DNA of 64,000 bases, taken from positions 4,159,001 through 4,223,000 of the forward strand of contig CM034110.1 of NCBI GenBank assembly GCA_019914945.1, given 5' to 3'. This stretch comes from Typha latifolia. Its lineage: Eukaryota; Streptophyta; Magnoliopsida; Poales; Typhaceae. The notes under the pieces are model-generated. The model had not been told where the DNA came from and ran no database searches. It saw only the letters and a program-made list of their open reading frames with translations. Position numbers and translations under genes: made by a program. Numbering within the stretch: the stretch's first letter is position 1; every line of letters starts with the position of its first letter. Shown here one piece after another: positions 1 through 10,310 of the stretch.

Positions 1-855
1 CGAACGCGGGTGGAGTGAGTACGAACGCGGTTTGTGAATGGGGTTGTGAACGTGGTGAAGAGAATGTACTGTGCGTTCGAACGTGGTGCGTTCGAACACA
101 TTGTGAATGCCTGCATCGCGTTCGCAAATACCGACAGGCGCGTTCGATCACGCGTTCGAACGCCTGCATCGCGTTCGCAAATCCAGAAGAGCTAATTCGG
201 TGCGTTCGAACGCGGTCGGCGAAAATTGTGTTTTAGGATTAATGTGAGTTGTTGGTTAGCCTATAAAAGGATGTGTAGGGCAACCAAAATTATTATTGAT
301 TATTGAGATTGAGTTTTGCCTTGCCTCCTTCGTCTTCTTCGTTCCCGTTCCCTCAATCCCCGGCGACGCCGCTTCTAATCTCCCTCGACTGGCCAATCAC
401 CATAGTCCCTTAGGAGTGGCCCTCTCCTCCCCCTTATTCCAATCTATCCAACACTTGCCCTAATCCTTCCATCAACCACAACCCTTCCACCATCGCTTTT
501 CACCGGTGCCACCACATTAATGCCGGTCCACCATCCACCATTACCTAGGATCTCGTGCCTCCATCCACGGATCCAAAACAGAGCATCCTGACGTTTGTCC
601 ACTAAACGAACGATATCTCTAGATCCCCAACTCCGCTTCGCCTGAAACTAGATTTGTTGGAAAGCTCTTTTCCAGGGCTACAACATATCAAAGTTTCACA
701 TCGATCCGACGGCGGCATATTTCGAGATCTTATTTCAAAGTTCCGTACCAGATCTAGTCCAGATCAAGAATTGGAAGAGATCGACCCTTTACCAAAAATG
801 CGAGATCATATCAAGCTGGTATCAGAGCTCCATAGCCAGAGGCGTGATCGTATCA
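1..855 (+). mobile_element. Ty3/gypsy family A LTR (5' end outside window) plus one 42-bp PBS unit
   Basis: This is LTR sequence collinear with the complete solo LTR at 40,831-41,765. It carries a cluster of GCGTTCGAACGC-type palindromes (1-215; one perfect copy at 202-213) and a TATA box, TATAAAA, at 262-268. The R/U5-like part is C-rich, and the LTR ends at 813 in ATATCA. A spacer AGC is followed by a primer binding site of the initiator-Met type, TGGTATCAGAGCTC, at 817-830. A second LTR-end-like GATCGTATCA then closes a 42-bp unit at 855. The next base begins antisense gag-protease sequence, so 855/856 is a rearrangement or insertion junction. No coding capacity is expected; translations through the repeats are artefacts. 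Confidence 0.85.
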
Positions 856-2472
856 CTTCCGTGGGTTCCGACTCGAACCCAATCTTCCTAAGGAGCCTCT
901 TGTCAATGAAGTTGTGGGTGGACCCGGTGTCAATCAAGATTCTCATTGTGGTTTTCTTGACTACCCCGTTCACCCGCAAGGTCTTTGGCGCAGCTGTCCC
1001 CGAATAGGTGTGGAGGGAGATTTCGGCTATCATGTCCTTCACGGGTTGCTCCTCAGCTTCTTCTCCTTGATATCCAGCAACATCTGCACCTTCAGCTGCA
1101 AACTCGTCCTCTGCTTCCTCCAATCCATCGATTAGCATCACCGATCCCATCGGTTTAGTGCAGCGATGCCCGGGTACAAACTTCTCATCACAACGGAAGC
1201 ATAGGCCCTTGGCTCTTCTTTCTTCTACTTGGGCTGGTGTGAGTGCTCGTCCCGGACCTCTAGGTGTATATTTCACATCTTGGGATGGCTTCAAGGGTGC
1301 TCGAGGAGGTACCACTGTAGCAGCAACCCTTGGTACTCCGATAGTATTTCCCGCCGCTATGTTTGGTTGAGCTTGATTGCGGCTTCCTTGGCTTGTCCAA
1401 CTCTGCTTCAGGTGTATCTTCATGGCCCTATCTTTGTCTTCCATAAGCACCGCATCTTCGAAGGCCTACTTTAAGGTTCTAGGCCTTAAAGCCCTCACAT
1501 CGGCTTGTATGTCACCCCGCAGCCCGGAGATGAAGGTGCTGCGAAGTTGCTGATCCGTCCATGGTGTATGACATCGGCTACTAATCCTCTCAAATTCTTC
1601 TTGGTATGACCCAACCGTGGTCTTTTGCACCGTCTTTGAGAGGAGAGCATCAAAGTCTTCATATCCCAATGCTCCAAATCGCCGTGTGATATCGACGCAA
1701 AATTCAGCCCAAGTTTCGATAGCCTCAGTGGCATTGGCTGCTCGAAACCATTGAAGCGCTGCATCCTCAAGGTGGAAGCTCGCAAGCGTCACCTTGTACT
1801 CTTCCGCCGTTCCTTGTTATGCAAAGAATTGCTCCGCCCTATACAACCAATCGATCGGGTCGCCACCTTTGAACTTGGGGAATTCGAGACGCACGACTTG
1901 TCCACGGATGCCATTGTCTCGTTCCGGATCATGTCCTTGTCTAACCGGGGGAGGATGCACCATGAAGGGTTGATGATCCCTCCTTCGGTTTTGATTAACT
2001 TGCCGTGGTTCCGGATCGTATTGACCCGCCCACGGATCTTGATCTCCAAGGTGGTCTCCATAGTGGTTCACCGTCGGATGGGTTCACACCGCAACTGACC
2101 TGGTGTAACCATCCTTGCTTGCCTCTGCCCATAGGGTGGTGGTAGCAGCGGCTCTTGTGGTTGCAAAGGCTGAACCGGTGGCGGTGGGTTCAAGGGGGTG
2201 GACTCGCGTCGTGGGGTCGATGGTGCTTTCCCGTTCGCTATTGCTTCCCTTGTCGCCCGTAGTTCCCGCATCATCTCCATCATCATCTGGTTGTTGATGG
2301 CCATTTGCTCTGAAAGAAACCCCAACACGGCTTGAACGCTAGGTTCTTCCGTATTCTGATTAGATCGGGCGGTTCCACGAGTGGAAGTCCCTGCAATCGT
2401 TTCTCCCTCCTCTATTGGGAGAATCTCTTCTTCATCATCTCGCCGTGCAGCCATGGATCTGGTTGTCGTCAT
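856..2472 (-). pseudogene. Gypsy family A gag-protease fragment (element B)
   Basis: On the minus strand this begins with a gag N-terminus (ATG at 2472; MTTTRSMAARR, acidic, then a Pro-rich stretch). It continues through the gag core (FPKFKGGDPIDWLYRAEQFF, then LEDAALQWFRA), a zinc knuckle of the form CFRCDEKFVPGHRC, and an aspartic protease active site, ILIDTGSTHNFID. The reading frame is broken several times: a stop after gag IRR, a stop directly after EQFFA, and further shifts near 1,466-1,450. The EQFFA stop is identical in the second copy at 6,292-6,294. The fragment ends abruptly after the protease at 856, where it meets an LTR in the opposite orientation. Reverse transcriptase, RNase H and integrase are missing. 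It is non-functional. Confidence 0.85.
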
Positions 2473-2555
2473 TGGAAGCGCTTGTCTGAGGAACGGTGGC
2501 TCTGATACCAGCTTGATACGATCACGCCTCTAGCTATGGAGCTCTGATACCAGCT
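2473..2555 (-). repeat. Family A leader with two primer binding sites 42 bp apart
   Basis: Reading the minus strand outward from the LTR end at 2556, the PBS complement (plus-strand GCTCTGATACCA) occurs at 2541-2552 and again at 2499-2510. The sequence between them contains another copy of the LTR terminus, GATCGTATCA. This is the same 42-bp unit seen at 814-855 and twice at 9,733-9,816. The PBS matches the initiator-Met type used by many plant LTR elements (family knowledge). Confidence 0.8.
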
Positions 2556-3415
2556 TGATACGATCTCGCCTTTTTGGTGAAGGGTCGATCTGTTCCAATT
2601 CTTGATCTGGACTAGATCTGGCACGGAACTTTGAAATAAGATCCCGAAATATGCCGCCGTCGGATCGACGTGAAACTTTGATATGTTGTATCTCCAGAAA
2701 AGATTTTTCCAACAAATCTAGTTGCAGGCGAATCGGATGTGGGGATCTCGAGATATCGTCCGATTTGTGGACAAAGGTCAGATGGTCTATTTTGGATCCG
2801 TGGATGGAGGCACGTGATCCTAGGTAATGGTGGTTGAAGGTGGATCGGCGTTAATGTGGTGGCACCGGTGAAAAGTTATGGTGGAAGGGTTGTGGTTGAT
2901 GGAAGGATTAGGGCAAGTGTTGGATAGATTAGACGAAGGGGGAGAAGAGGGCCATCCCTAAGGGACTAGGGTGATTAGCCGGACGAGGGAGGTTAGAAGC
3001 GGCGTCGCCGGGGATTGAGAGAACGGGAGCGAAGAAGACGAAGGAGGTAAGGCAAAACTCAATCTCAATAATCAATAATCAATTTGGTTGCCTACCACAT
3101 CCTTTTATAGGCTAACCAACAACTCAAATTAACCCTAAAAACACAATTTTCGTCGACCGCGTTCGAACTCGCCCGACCACATTCGAACGCACTGAGTTCA
3201 CTCTTCTGGATTTGCGAATGCGATGCAGGCGTTCGAACGCGCGATCGAACGCGCCTGTCGGTATTTGCGAACGCGATGCAGGCGTTCACAGTGCGTTCGA
3301 ACGCGACGTACAGAAAACTTATTTTAATGGAAATTAAACACTAAAACATGAAATAAAAACACTCCTAAAGTGAATCCATGCTCGAGACGACATCGGTGAA
3401 GTCCGAATCGTATCA
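2556..3415 (-). mobile_element. Family A 5' LTR of element B (minus orientation)
   Basis: An 860-bp LTR bounded by TGATAC at 2556 and GTATCA ending at 3415, in the minus orientation. It holds the antisense C-rich region, the TATA box (TATAAAA complement near 3,106-3,112) and a palindromic box cluster at about 3,155-3,305. It sits immediately 5' of the element B leader and gag. To its right it abuts another family A LTR fragment in the same orientation. Confidence 0.85.
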
Positions 3416-3558
3416 TATTCGAACTCACTCCACCCGCGTTCGAATGCGACTTATAGAAAACTTATTTTTTTAGAAATTAAACATTAAAACAAGAAAAAAA
3501 GATACTCCTAAAGTGTATCCATGCTCGAGACGACATCGGTGAAGTCCGAATTGTATCA
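3416..3558 (-). mobile_element. Family A LTR fragment (first ~140 bp), host of element B
   Basis: The first 140 or so bases of a family A LTR in minus orientation, starting at 3558 and broken at 3416. The break lies inside a TTCGAA box, where the 5' LTR of element B begins. The simplest reading is that element B inserted into this older 3' LTR. The matching target duplication would lie beyond the left edge of the window. Confidence 0.7.
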
Positions 3559-3890
3559 ATCGACCATGCTTCCGCAACCTTGTTCTCAAGGTTTGAAATT
3601 TGGGAAGCGATCTTTGAATTCTGACTCAACCTCCTCCATGGTATGATCTTTTGTATTGATTCCCCACATATCTAAAAATAGAGGAATTGTTGGTGCTGAA
3701 AAAGAGGCAAGCTCACTTGTGTCCGGTTGGCGCGAAAGGGCATCGGCCGCTCGATTCTCGATCCCCTTTTTGTAGACTAATTCGTAGTCATACCCAAGGA
3801 GTTTCGTGACCCACCGTTGTTGGGATGGGGTGTGCACACGTTGCTCCATGAAGTGGGTAAGCTACGCTGGTCCGTGTGGAGGATCATTGA
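3559..3890 (-). pseudogene. Family A RNase H C-terminus fused to chromodomain tail (integrase absent)
   Basis: The minus strand encodes the end of a Ty3/gypsy RNase H (TDQRSL, then EQRVHTPSQQRWVTKLLGYD and NRAADALSRQ). It then runs within about 25 residues into EFKDRFPNF, which matches the end of a gypsy chromodomain. The zinc-binding and catalytic integrase domains that normally lie between are missing. A one-base shift places a stop directly before the EDKVAEA coding sequence. The same junction and the same shift occur in the copy at 8,732-9,088. The sequence ends next to the 3' LTR fragment. Confidence 0.8.
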
Positions 3891-3959
3891 CACTAACATA
3901 TCGCACATGGACCTGTGGGGTATCAGATCAGTGTGGTCCCACCGCTCGTCGTTGAGGTG

Positions 3960-4270
3960 ATGACGAAGCCGACTAGTTCATGACATATTCCTTTAAAGCA
4001 TTATGATCATTCTGCATTGCATCAACTCTATGCAGCAATGTTTGAAACATGCCCCTAAGTTCATCCGCCAAGCCCATATTCACACCCATGGGCGTTGGTT
4101 GACTTGGTCCTAAACCTCATGGTTAAAATTATCGTGGGTTGAGTCTTCCCTTGTCGGTGTGCTCTCCATTAATCTCCTTATCGACGTCATCTTCCTTGTT
4201 TCAACAAATAATGGAGGTCTGAGGTTTGCCTGACTCTAATACCAATGATAGGGTCTACATACCAAATTGA
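3960..4270 (-). pseudogene. Gypsy family C leader and gag N-terminus fragment
   Basis: In antisense this matches the leader and start of gag at 13,912-14,200: a PBS-like GGTATTAGAGTCAGG (4,238-4,252), the leader, and a broken gag start recognisable as QPTPMGVNMGL. Its right side fades into LTR-C-like bases and then into family D LTR sequence at roughly 4,270; the exact junction is unclear. It has no intact reading frame. Confidence 0.65.
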
Positions 4271-5248
4271 TAGGCTCTGATGTTGACTGTGCATAGTGGT
4301 CTAGTATGATGATGTTATATAGAACTGACATTGATGACTGAGATGTTGAGAACTTCATATGATTTTATTCTCATCTGAATAACTAATTATCAAATGGTCA
4401 ATTTACATAATATATGTTGCATTTGATATCATAGCATAGTCATAGACGACATACATCATGTGTCATATTTGAGAGAGAGCTATGACGATACTATGACATA
4501 GAGATTATTTATACATTGCTGAGGATTATGTATTTTATCAGTTATGACATGTTATCTATTTTTTATTTATATATTATTGATGAAACATTCATATACTCAT
4601 TCATGACATAATACTCTTTATAATTCATATTATCCAGTACTTGATTTACTCTTTATTTGGCATCACTGATTCGGGGTAAGGTCTATTCACTAAGTCTTTT
4701 GCTTATGACTCTCTTTATTTCTTTTCTAACTCTCTCAGATATGTGTACGTGATAGCGACTTGAGATATCTCGCGAAAATATTTTAGATTGTTGAGGTGAA
4801 CTATAGGTGCGAGACGGCATAGATGATAATTTGTATAGAAATTGAATTGTATTGTTGTTTATTATATTTTTACTTTATTGTATTAGATTATGATTTGTAT
4901 AGTACATGTGAGATTATAGTGCACTTGAGTATTAGTTGTTTAGTTTTATCTTGATGGTTTATTGTGGCCTTGTGTGGGTCTGTCAGATTATGTAGAGTTT
5001 CTAGTGTATATTATTGTGAGCTTGGATATTCATATGTTAATAAGTTTATTTGGTTGATATTATGATTTATTTGGTATTGTACTATGTGAGCATGGATATA
5101 TTAGCACGTAGTATTTGATGATGTCATAATTATATATGCATAGGAGTGTATCTATGCGTGACGGGCCCCGCCAGTCTTGTCACATGCACTGCACGTGCTG
5201 TGTGCGCATGAGGGTGTGCACGTGCTGTGTGCGCATGAGGGCGTTACA
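4271..5248 (+). mobile_element. Family D LTR fragment (3' end)
   Basis: AT-rich sequence collinear with 26,880-27,845 (+) and, in reverse, with 38,734-39,310. It ends in a GC-rich stretch and GCGTTACA at 5248, matching the TGTAACA start seen for this family at 30,399 and 42,558 (minus). It is followed by a degenerate PBS. No coding is seen. Confidence 0.7.
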
Positions 5249-5518
5249 ATTCAGGTTGTATCAGAGCTTAGATTTAAGAATGATCTGGCAAACCATCAAG
5301 TATAGTAGTTATCGATCTTTACTAGTGGGATATTAATTGGTTGAGATAGAGATCGTGGTTGTGATGTTGAGATTATTAAGTTTTGATATTTGATGATATT
5401 GATAGAAATAATTTAAGATATTGGTATACTAAGAATTTATCTAAGTGACTAATGAATAGGAAGAGATATTACTAAAATCATGCATTGATGTTATTGATGT
5501 TGAGGTGTTATAGTTTGT
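5249..5518 (+). other. Family D leader with degenerate primer binding site
   Basis: TGTATCAGAGC at about 5,256-5,266 follows the LTR end and resembles the initiator-Met PBS. The following 250 bases are AT-rich leader without coding. A family A element begins at 5519, so the family D element is interrupted here. Confidence 0.55.
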
Positions 5519-5779
5519 TGATACGATTCAGACTTCACCGACGTTGTCTCGAGCATGGATTCACTTTAGGAGTATTTTTATTTCATGTTTTAGTGTTTAA
5601 TTTCTTTTAAAATAAGTTTTCTGTAAGTCGCGTTCGAACGCGGGTAGAGTGAGTTTGAACGTGGTTTGTGAACAAGGTTATGAACGTGGTGAAGAGAATG
5701 TACTGTGCGTTCGAACGCACTGTGAACACCTGCATTGCGTTCGCAAATACCAACAGAAGCGTTCGATTGCGCGTTCAAG
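5519..5779 (+). mobile_element. Family A 5' LTR, truncated in the palindrome cluster
   Basis: Begins TGATACGATTCAG at 5519 and is collinear with the 3' LTR at 9,089 for about 260 bp. It then switches directly to gag sequence inside GCGTTCAAGC, which is shared by the LTR box and the gag coding sequence. The TATA box, R, U5, PBS, leader and gag N-terminus are therefore deleted. The element cannot be transcribed from its own LTR in normal form. Confidence 0.85.
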
Positions 5780-8700
5780 CCGTGTTGGGGTCTCTTTCAG
5801 AGCAAATGGCCATCAACAACCATATGATGATGGAGATGATGCGGGAACTACGGGCGACAAGGGAAGCAATAGCGAACGGGAAAGCACCATCGACCCCACG
5901 ACACGAGTCCACCCCCTTGAACCCACCGCCACCGGTTCAGCCTTTGCAACCACAAGAGCCGCTGCTACCACCACCCTATGGGCAGAGGCAAGCAAGGATG
6001 GTTACACCAGGTCCAGTTGCAGGTGAACCTATCCGACGGGTGAACCACTATGGAGACCGCCTTGGAGATCAAGATCCATGGGCGGGTCAATACGATCCGG
6101 AACCACGGCAAGTTAATCAAAACCGAAGGAGGGATCATCAACCCTTCATGGTGCATCCTCCCCCGGTTAGACAAGGACATGATCCGGAACGAGACAATGG
6201 CATCCGTGGACAAGTCGTGCGTCTCGAATTCCCCAAGTTCAAAGGTGGCGACCTGATCGATTGGTTGTATAGGGCGGAGCAATTCTTTGCATAACAAGGA
6301 ATGGCGGAAGAGTACAAGGTGACGCTTGCGAGCTTCCACCTTGAGGATGCGGCGCTTCACTGGTTTCGAGCAACCAATGCCACTGAGGCTATCGAAACTT
6401 GGGCTAAATTTTGCGCCGATATTACACGGCGATTTGGAGCATCGGGATATGAAGACTTTGATGCTCTCCTCTCAAAGACGGTGCAAAAGACCCCGGTTGG
6501 GTCATACCAAGAAGAATTTGAGAGAATTAGTAGCCGATGTCATCCACCATGGACGGATCAGCAACTTCGCAGCACCTTCATCTCCGGGCTGCGGGGTGAC
6601 ATACAAGCCGATGTGAGGGCTTTAAGGCCTAGAACCTTAAAGGAGGCCTTCGAAGATGCAGTTCTTATGGAAGACAAACATAGGGCCATGAAGATACACC
6701 TAAAGCAGAGTTGGACAAGCCAAGGAAGCCGCAATCAAGCTCAACCAAACATAGCGGCGGGAAATACTATCGGAGTACCAAGGGTTGCTGCTACAGTGGT
6801 ACCTCCTCGAGCACCCTTGAAGCCATCCCAAGATGTGAAGTATGCACCTAGAGGTCCGGGACGAGCACTCACACTAGCCCAAGTAGAAGAAAGAATAGCC
6901 AAGGGCCTATGCTTCCGTTGTGATGAGAAGTTTGTACCCGGGCATCGCTGTGCTAAACTGATGGGATCGGTGATGCTAATCGATGGATTGGAGGAAGCGG
7001 AGGACGAGTTTGCAGCTAAAGGTGCAGATGTGGCTGGACATCAAGGAGAAGAAGCTAAGGAGCAACCCGTGGAGGACATGATAGCCGAAATCTCCCTCCA
7101 CGCCTATTCGGGGACAGCTGCGCCAAAGACCTTGCGGGTGAACGGGGTAGTCAAGAAAACCACAGTGAGAATCTTGATTGACACTGGGTCCACCCACAAC
7201 TTCATTGACAGGAGGCTCCTTAGGAAGATTGGGCTCGAGTTAGAACCCACGGAAGGGTTCGATGTGACGATCAGAGATGGCACCACATTGCGAGCAGATT
7301 TTATTTGTGGAGGTGTGGAATTGAAGGTGCAAGGCCAAACTTTCACATTGGACCTTTATCCGTTGGCCTTGCGAGGTGCCGACATTGTTTTGGGGACTCA
7401 ATGGCTTCAAATCTTGGGGCCCGTAACATTTGATTTCTCAAACCTCACACTGACATTTCGGAGGAATGGAAGAAGTGTGCTGCTGGATGGAAATCAACCG
7501 CGACAAGGGCCGATATTGCAACCACTTGTGGGTTTTCCTTGTGCAAGGGACCGAGCTCTACTATTGCAAATGGCTATTGTTGAACCAGAACATCCACCAC
7601 CAAGGGAAGTAGCCTCTGACATGGAAGAGCTACTGCAGGAGTTTCAGGATCTCTTCAAGGAACCCCGAGGAATACCGCCAAACCTTCGTCATGACCATCG
7701 CATCCAAATCATTTCAGGGGCTGAACCTGCAAATGTCCGACCCTATCGGTACCCGCATGTCCAGAAGGAAGAGATTATTAAATTGGTGGAGGAAATGCTC
7801 GAGCAAGGGATTATTCAACCGAGTAGAAGTGCCTACTCATCGCCGGTGCTGCTGGTTCGGAAGAAAGACCGGAGTTGGCGCTTTGCGTCGACTACCGAGC
7901 CTTGAATGCAATTACTGTCAAGGACCCGTATCCAATACCGGTGATCGAGGAGTTGCTGGATGAGCTCACAGGGTCGACCTACTTCAGCAAACTTGACTTA
8001 AGAGCGGGATACCATCAAATCCGAGTCGACCCTGAAGATGTACACAAAACGGCGTTCCGAACTCACGATGGCCACTATGAGTTCCGAGTCATGCCGTTTG
8101 GGCTCACCAATCACCGGCCACTCTTGTGTCGGTACGTGCTCGTCTTCTTTGACGATATTCTAGTATACAGCAGGAATTGGAGTGAGCACTTGCGGCACGT
8201 GCGGGAGGTATTAAATATCTTGCGACAAAACCAGCTAAAAGTTAAGATGAGCAAGTGTCTTTGGGGAGAGTCAAGAGTGGAGTACTTGGGGCATATAATC
8301 GCTGTAAAAGGAGTGGAAGCCGACCCAAACAAGATCAAAAATATGGTGGATTGGCCGATTCCTACTAATCAGAGGGAATTGAGGGGATTCCTTGGATTGA
8401 TAGGGTACTACCGGCGATTTGTTGCCAACTATGGCAAAATTGCTGCCCCGCTGACCTCCTTACTCAGAAAAGGTGGGTTTCAATGGACGGGCAAAGCAAC
8501 GGAGGCCTTCGAAGCCTTGAAGATAGCTATGTCTATAGCTCCGATTATAGCACTACCAGATTTCGGCATGCCCTTTGTGGTGGAGTGCGACGCTTCGGGT
8601 GAGGGCATTGGAGCAGTTTTGATGCAAAAGGGCAGACCCATGGCATACATGAGCAAAGCATTGTCAAGTCAGTCGCGACAGCTATCTACCTACGAGCGCG

Positions 8701-9088
8701 AAATGCTAGCGATTCTACACGCCGTCACCAAATGGCGACCCTACTTGATTGGCCAACGGTTTACTATCACACGGACCAGCGTAGCTTACCCTACTTCATG
8801 GAGCAACGTGTGCACACCCCAGCCCAACAATGGTGGGTCACGAAACTCCTTGGGTATGACTACGAATTAGTCTACAAAACGGGGATTGAAAATCGAGCCG
8901 CCGATGCTCTTTCGCGCCAACCGGACACAAGTGAGCTTGCCTCTCTTTCAGCACTAGCATTTCCTATATCTTCAAATATGTGGGGAACCAATGCAGACGA
9001 TCATACCATGGAGGAACTTAAGCCAGAGTTCAAAGATCGCTTCACAAACTTCGAACCTTGAGGACAAGGTTGCGGAAGCGTGGTGGAT
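5780..9088 (+). pseudogene. Family A gag-pol without integrase
   Basis: A decayed Ty3/gypsy polyprotein. Gag runs from 5,780; a TAA at 6,292-6,294 breaks it after EQFFA, then a long open frame runs 6,301-7,905. Within it are the zinc knuckle CFRCDEKFVPGHRC (about 6,910-6,955), the protease ILIDTGSTHNFID (about 7,170-7,210) and the start of RT. A one-base deletion near 7,883 shifts the frame. RT resumes ([30 protein letters not shown]) but lacks about 13 residues between GLTN and RPLL. RNase H (VECDASGEGIGAVLMQ) is shifted again near 8,767 and continues to NRAADALSRQ. Integrase is absent; the frame jumps to a chromodomain tail and stops at 9,061. A short purine-rich tract precedes the 3' LTR. 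Confidence 0.9.
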
Positions 9089-9732
9089 TGATAAGATTCG
9101 GACTTCACCGACGTCGTCTCGAGCATGGATTCACTTTAGGAGTGTTTTTATTTCATGTTTTAGTGTTTAATTTCCATTGAAATAAGTTTTCTGTAAGTCA
9201 CGTTCGAACGCGGGTGGAGTGAGTTCGAACGCAGTTTGTGAACGGGGTTGTGAACGTGGTGAAGAAAATGTACTGTGCGTTCGAACGCACTGTGAACACC
9301 TGCATCGCGTTCGCAAATACCGACAGGCGCGTTCGATCGCGCATTCGAACGCCTGCATCGCATTCGCAAATCCAGAAGAGCAAACTCGGTGCGTTCGAAC
9401 GCGGTCGGGCGAGTTCGAACGCGGTCGACGAAAATTGTGTTTTTAGGGTTAATTTGAGTTGTTGGTTAGCCTATAAAAGGATGTGGTAGGCAACCAAATT
9501 GATTATTGATTATTGAGATTGAGTTTTGCCTTACCTCCTTCGTCTTCTTCGCTCCCGTTCGCTCAATCCCCAGCGACGCCGCTTCTAACCTCCCTCGTCC
9601 GGCTAATCACCCTAGTCCCTTAGGGATGGCCCTCTTCTGCCCCTTCGTCCAATCTATCCAACACTTGCCCTAATCCTTCCATCAACCACAACCCTTCCAC
9701 CATCACTTTTCACCGGTGCCACCACATTAACG
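9089..9732 (+). mobile_element. Family A 3' LTR, interrupted
   Basis: Starts TGATAAGATTCGG at 9089. It contains a palindrome cluster at 9,199-9,425 (perfect GCGTTCGAACGC at 9,277-9,288 and 9,391-9,402), a TATA box at 9,472-9,478 and the C-rich downstream region. It breaks at 9732 (ACATTAACG), where an antisense family A terminus starts. The last third of the LTR is missing here. Confidence 0.85.
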
Positions 9733-10247
9733 TGATACGATCACACCTCTGGCTATGGAGCTCTGATACCAGCTTGATACGATCACACCTCTGGCTATGG
9801 AGCTCTGATACCAGCTTGATATGATCTCTCCTTTAGGGCTAAAGATCGATCTTTTCTAATTCTCAGATTTGAACTAGATCTTGCACGGAACTTTGAAATA
9901 AGATCCCGAAATATTCCGCCGTCGGATCGACGTGAAATTTTGATATGGTTTAGGCCCGGAAAAGAGCTTTCCAACAAATCAAGGTTCAGGGAATCGGAGT
10001 TGGGGATCTCGAGATAACGTTCGTTTAGTGGACGAACGTCAGGATGCTCTGTTTTGGATCCGTGGATGGAGGCACGAGATCGTAGGTAATGGTGGATGGT
10101 GGACCGGCGTTAATGTGGTGGCACCGGTGAAAAGTGATGGTGGAAGGGTTGTGGTTGATGGAAGGATTAGGGCAAGTGTTGGATAGATTGGAAGAAGGGG
10201 GAGGAGAGGGCCACTCCTAAGGGACTAGGGTGATTGGCCAGTCGAGG
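9733..10247 (-). mobile_element. Family A LTR end in inverted orientation with two 42-bp PBS units
   Basis: The minus-strand LTR end lies at 9817 (TGATAT on plus). It is preceded on the plus strand by two tandem 42-bp units, 9,733-9,774 and 9,775-9,816. Each begins TGATACGATC and holds a PBS complement GCTCTGATACCA (9,760-9,771 and 9,802-9,813). The LTR continues to about 10,247 and is then truncated. Together with 9,590-9,732 on the plus strand it forms an inverted repeat of about 140 bp with a spacer of about 375 bp. Confidence 0.8.
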
Positions 10248-10250
10248 CTT

Positions 10251-10310
10251 GGAAAGGTTGGAAAAGTTCATCGAGCTCGTCGATGTCGAAAGAACCTTTC
10301 CAACCTTTCC
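10251..10310. repeat. Near-perfect hairpin at the gypsy-copia junction
   Basis: The arms GGAAAGGTTGGAAAAGTTC (10,251-10,269) and GAACCTTTCCAACCTTTCC (10,292-10,310) are 19-bp reverse complements with one mismatch. The 22-base loop contains a smaller inverted repeat, ATCGA/TCGAT. The hairpin lies between the truncated family A LTR and the Sirevirus tail and belongs to neither as seen in the other copies. Confidence 0.75.

Noticed and set aside
15..236. Open frames across the box clusters (also 9,219-9,489, 41,365-41,687, 5,590-5,778 and similar), Arg/Cys/Ala-rich
   Set aside because: Their repeats follow the palindromic DNA motif on both strands in several frames, and they lie in LTR U3. They are composition artefacts, not proteins.
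5668..6294. A continuous frame from the 5' LTR into gag as a novel gag start
   Set aside because: It exists only because of the deletion at about 5,776. The other copy has a separate gag ATG (2,472 minus) after a normal leader.
9277..9402. GTTCGAAC core as a tRNA B box or Pol III promoter
   Set aside because: The box differs from the B-box consensus at flanking G/C positions, no A box at the right distance and no tRNA fold was seen, and a Pol II TATA box follows the clusters.
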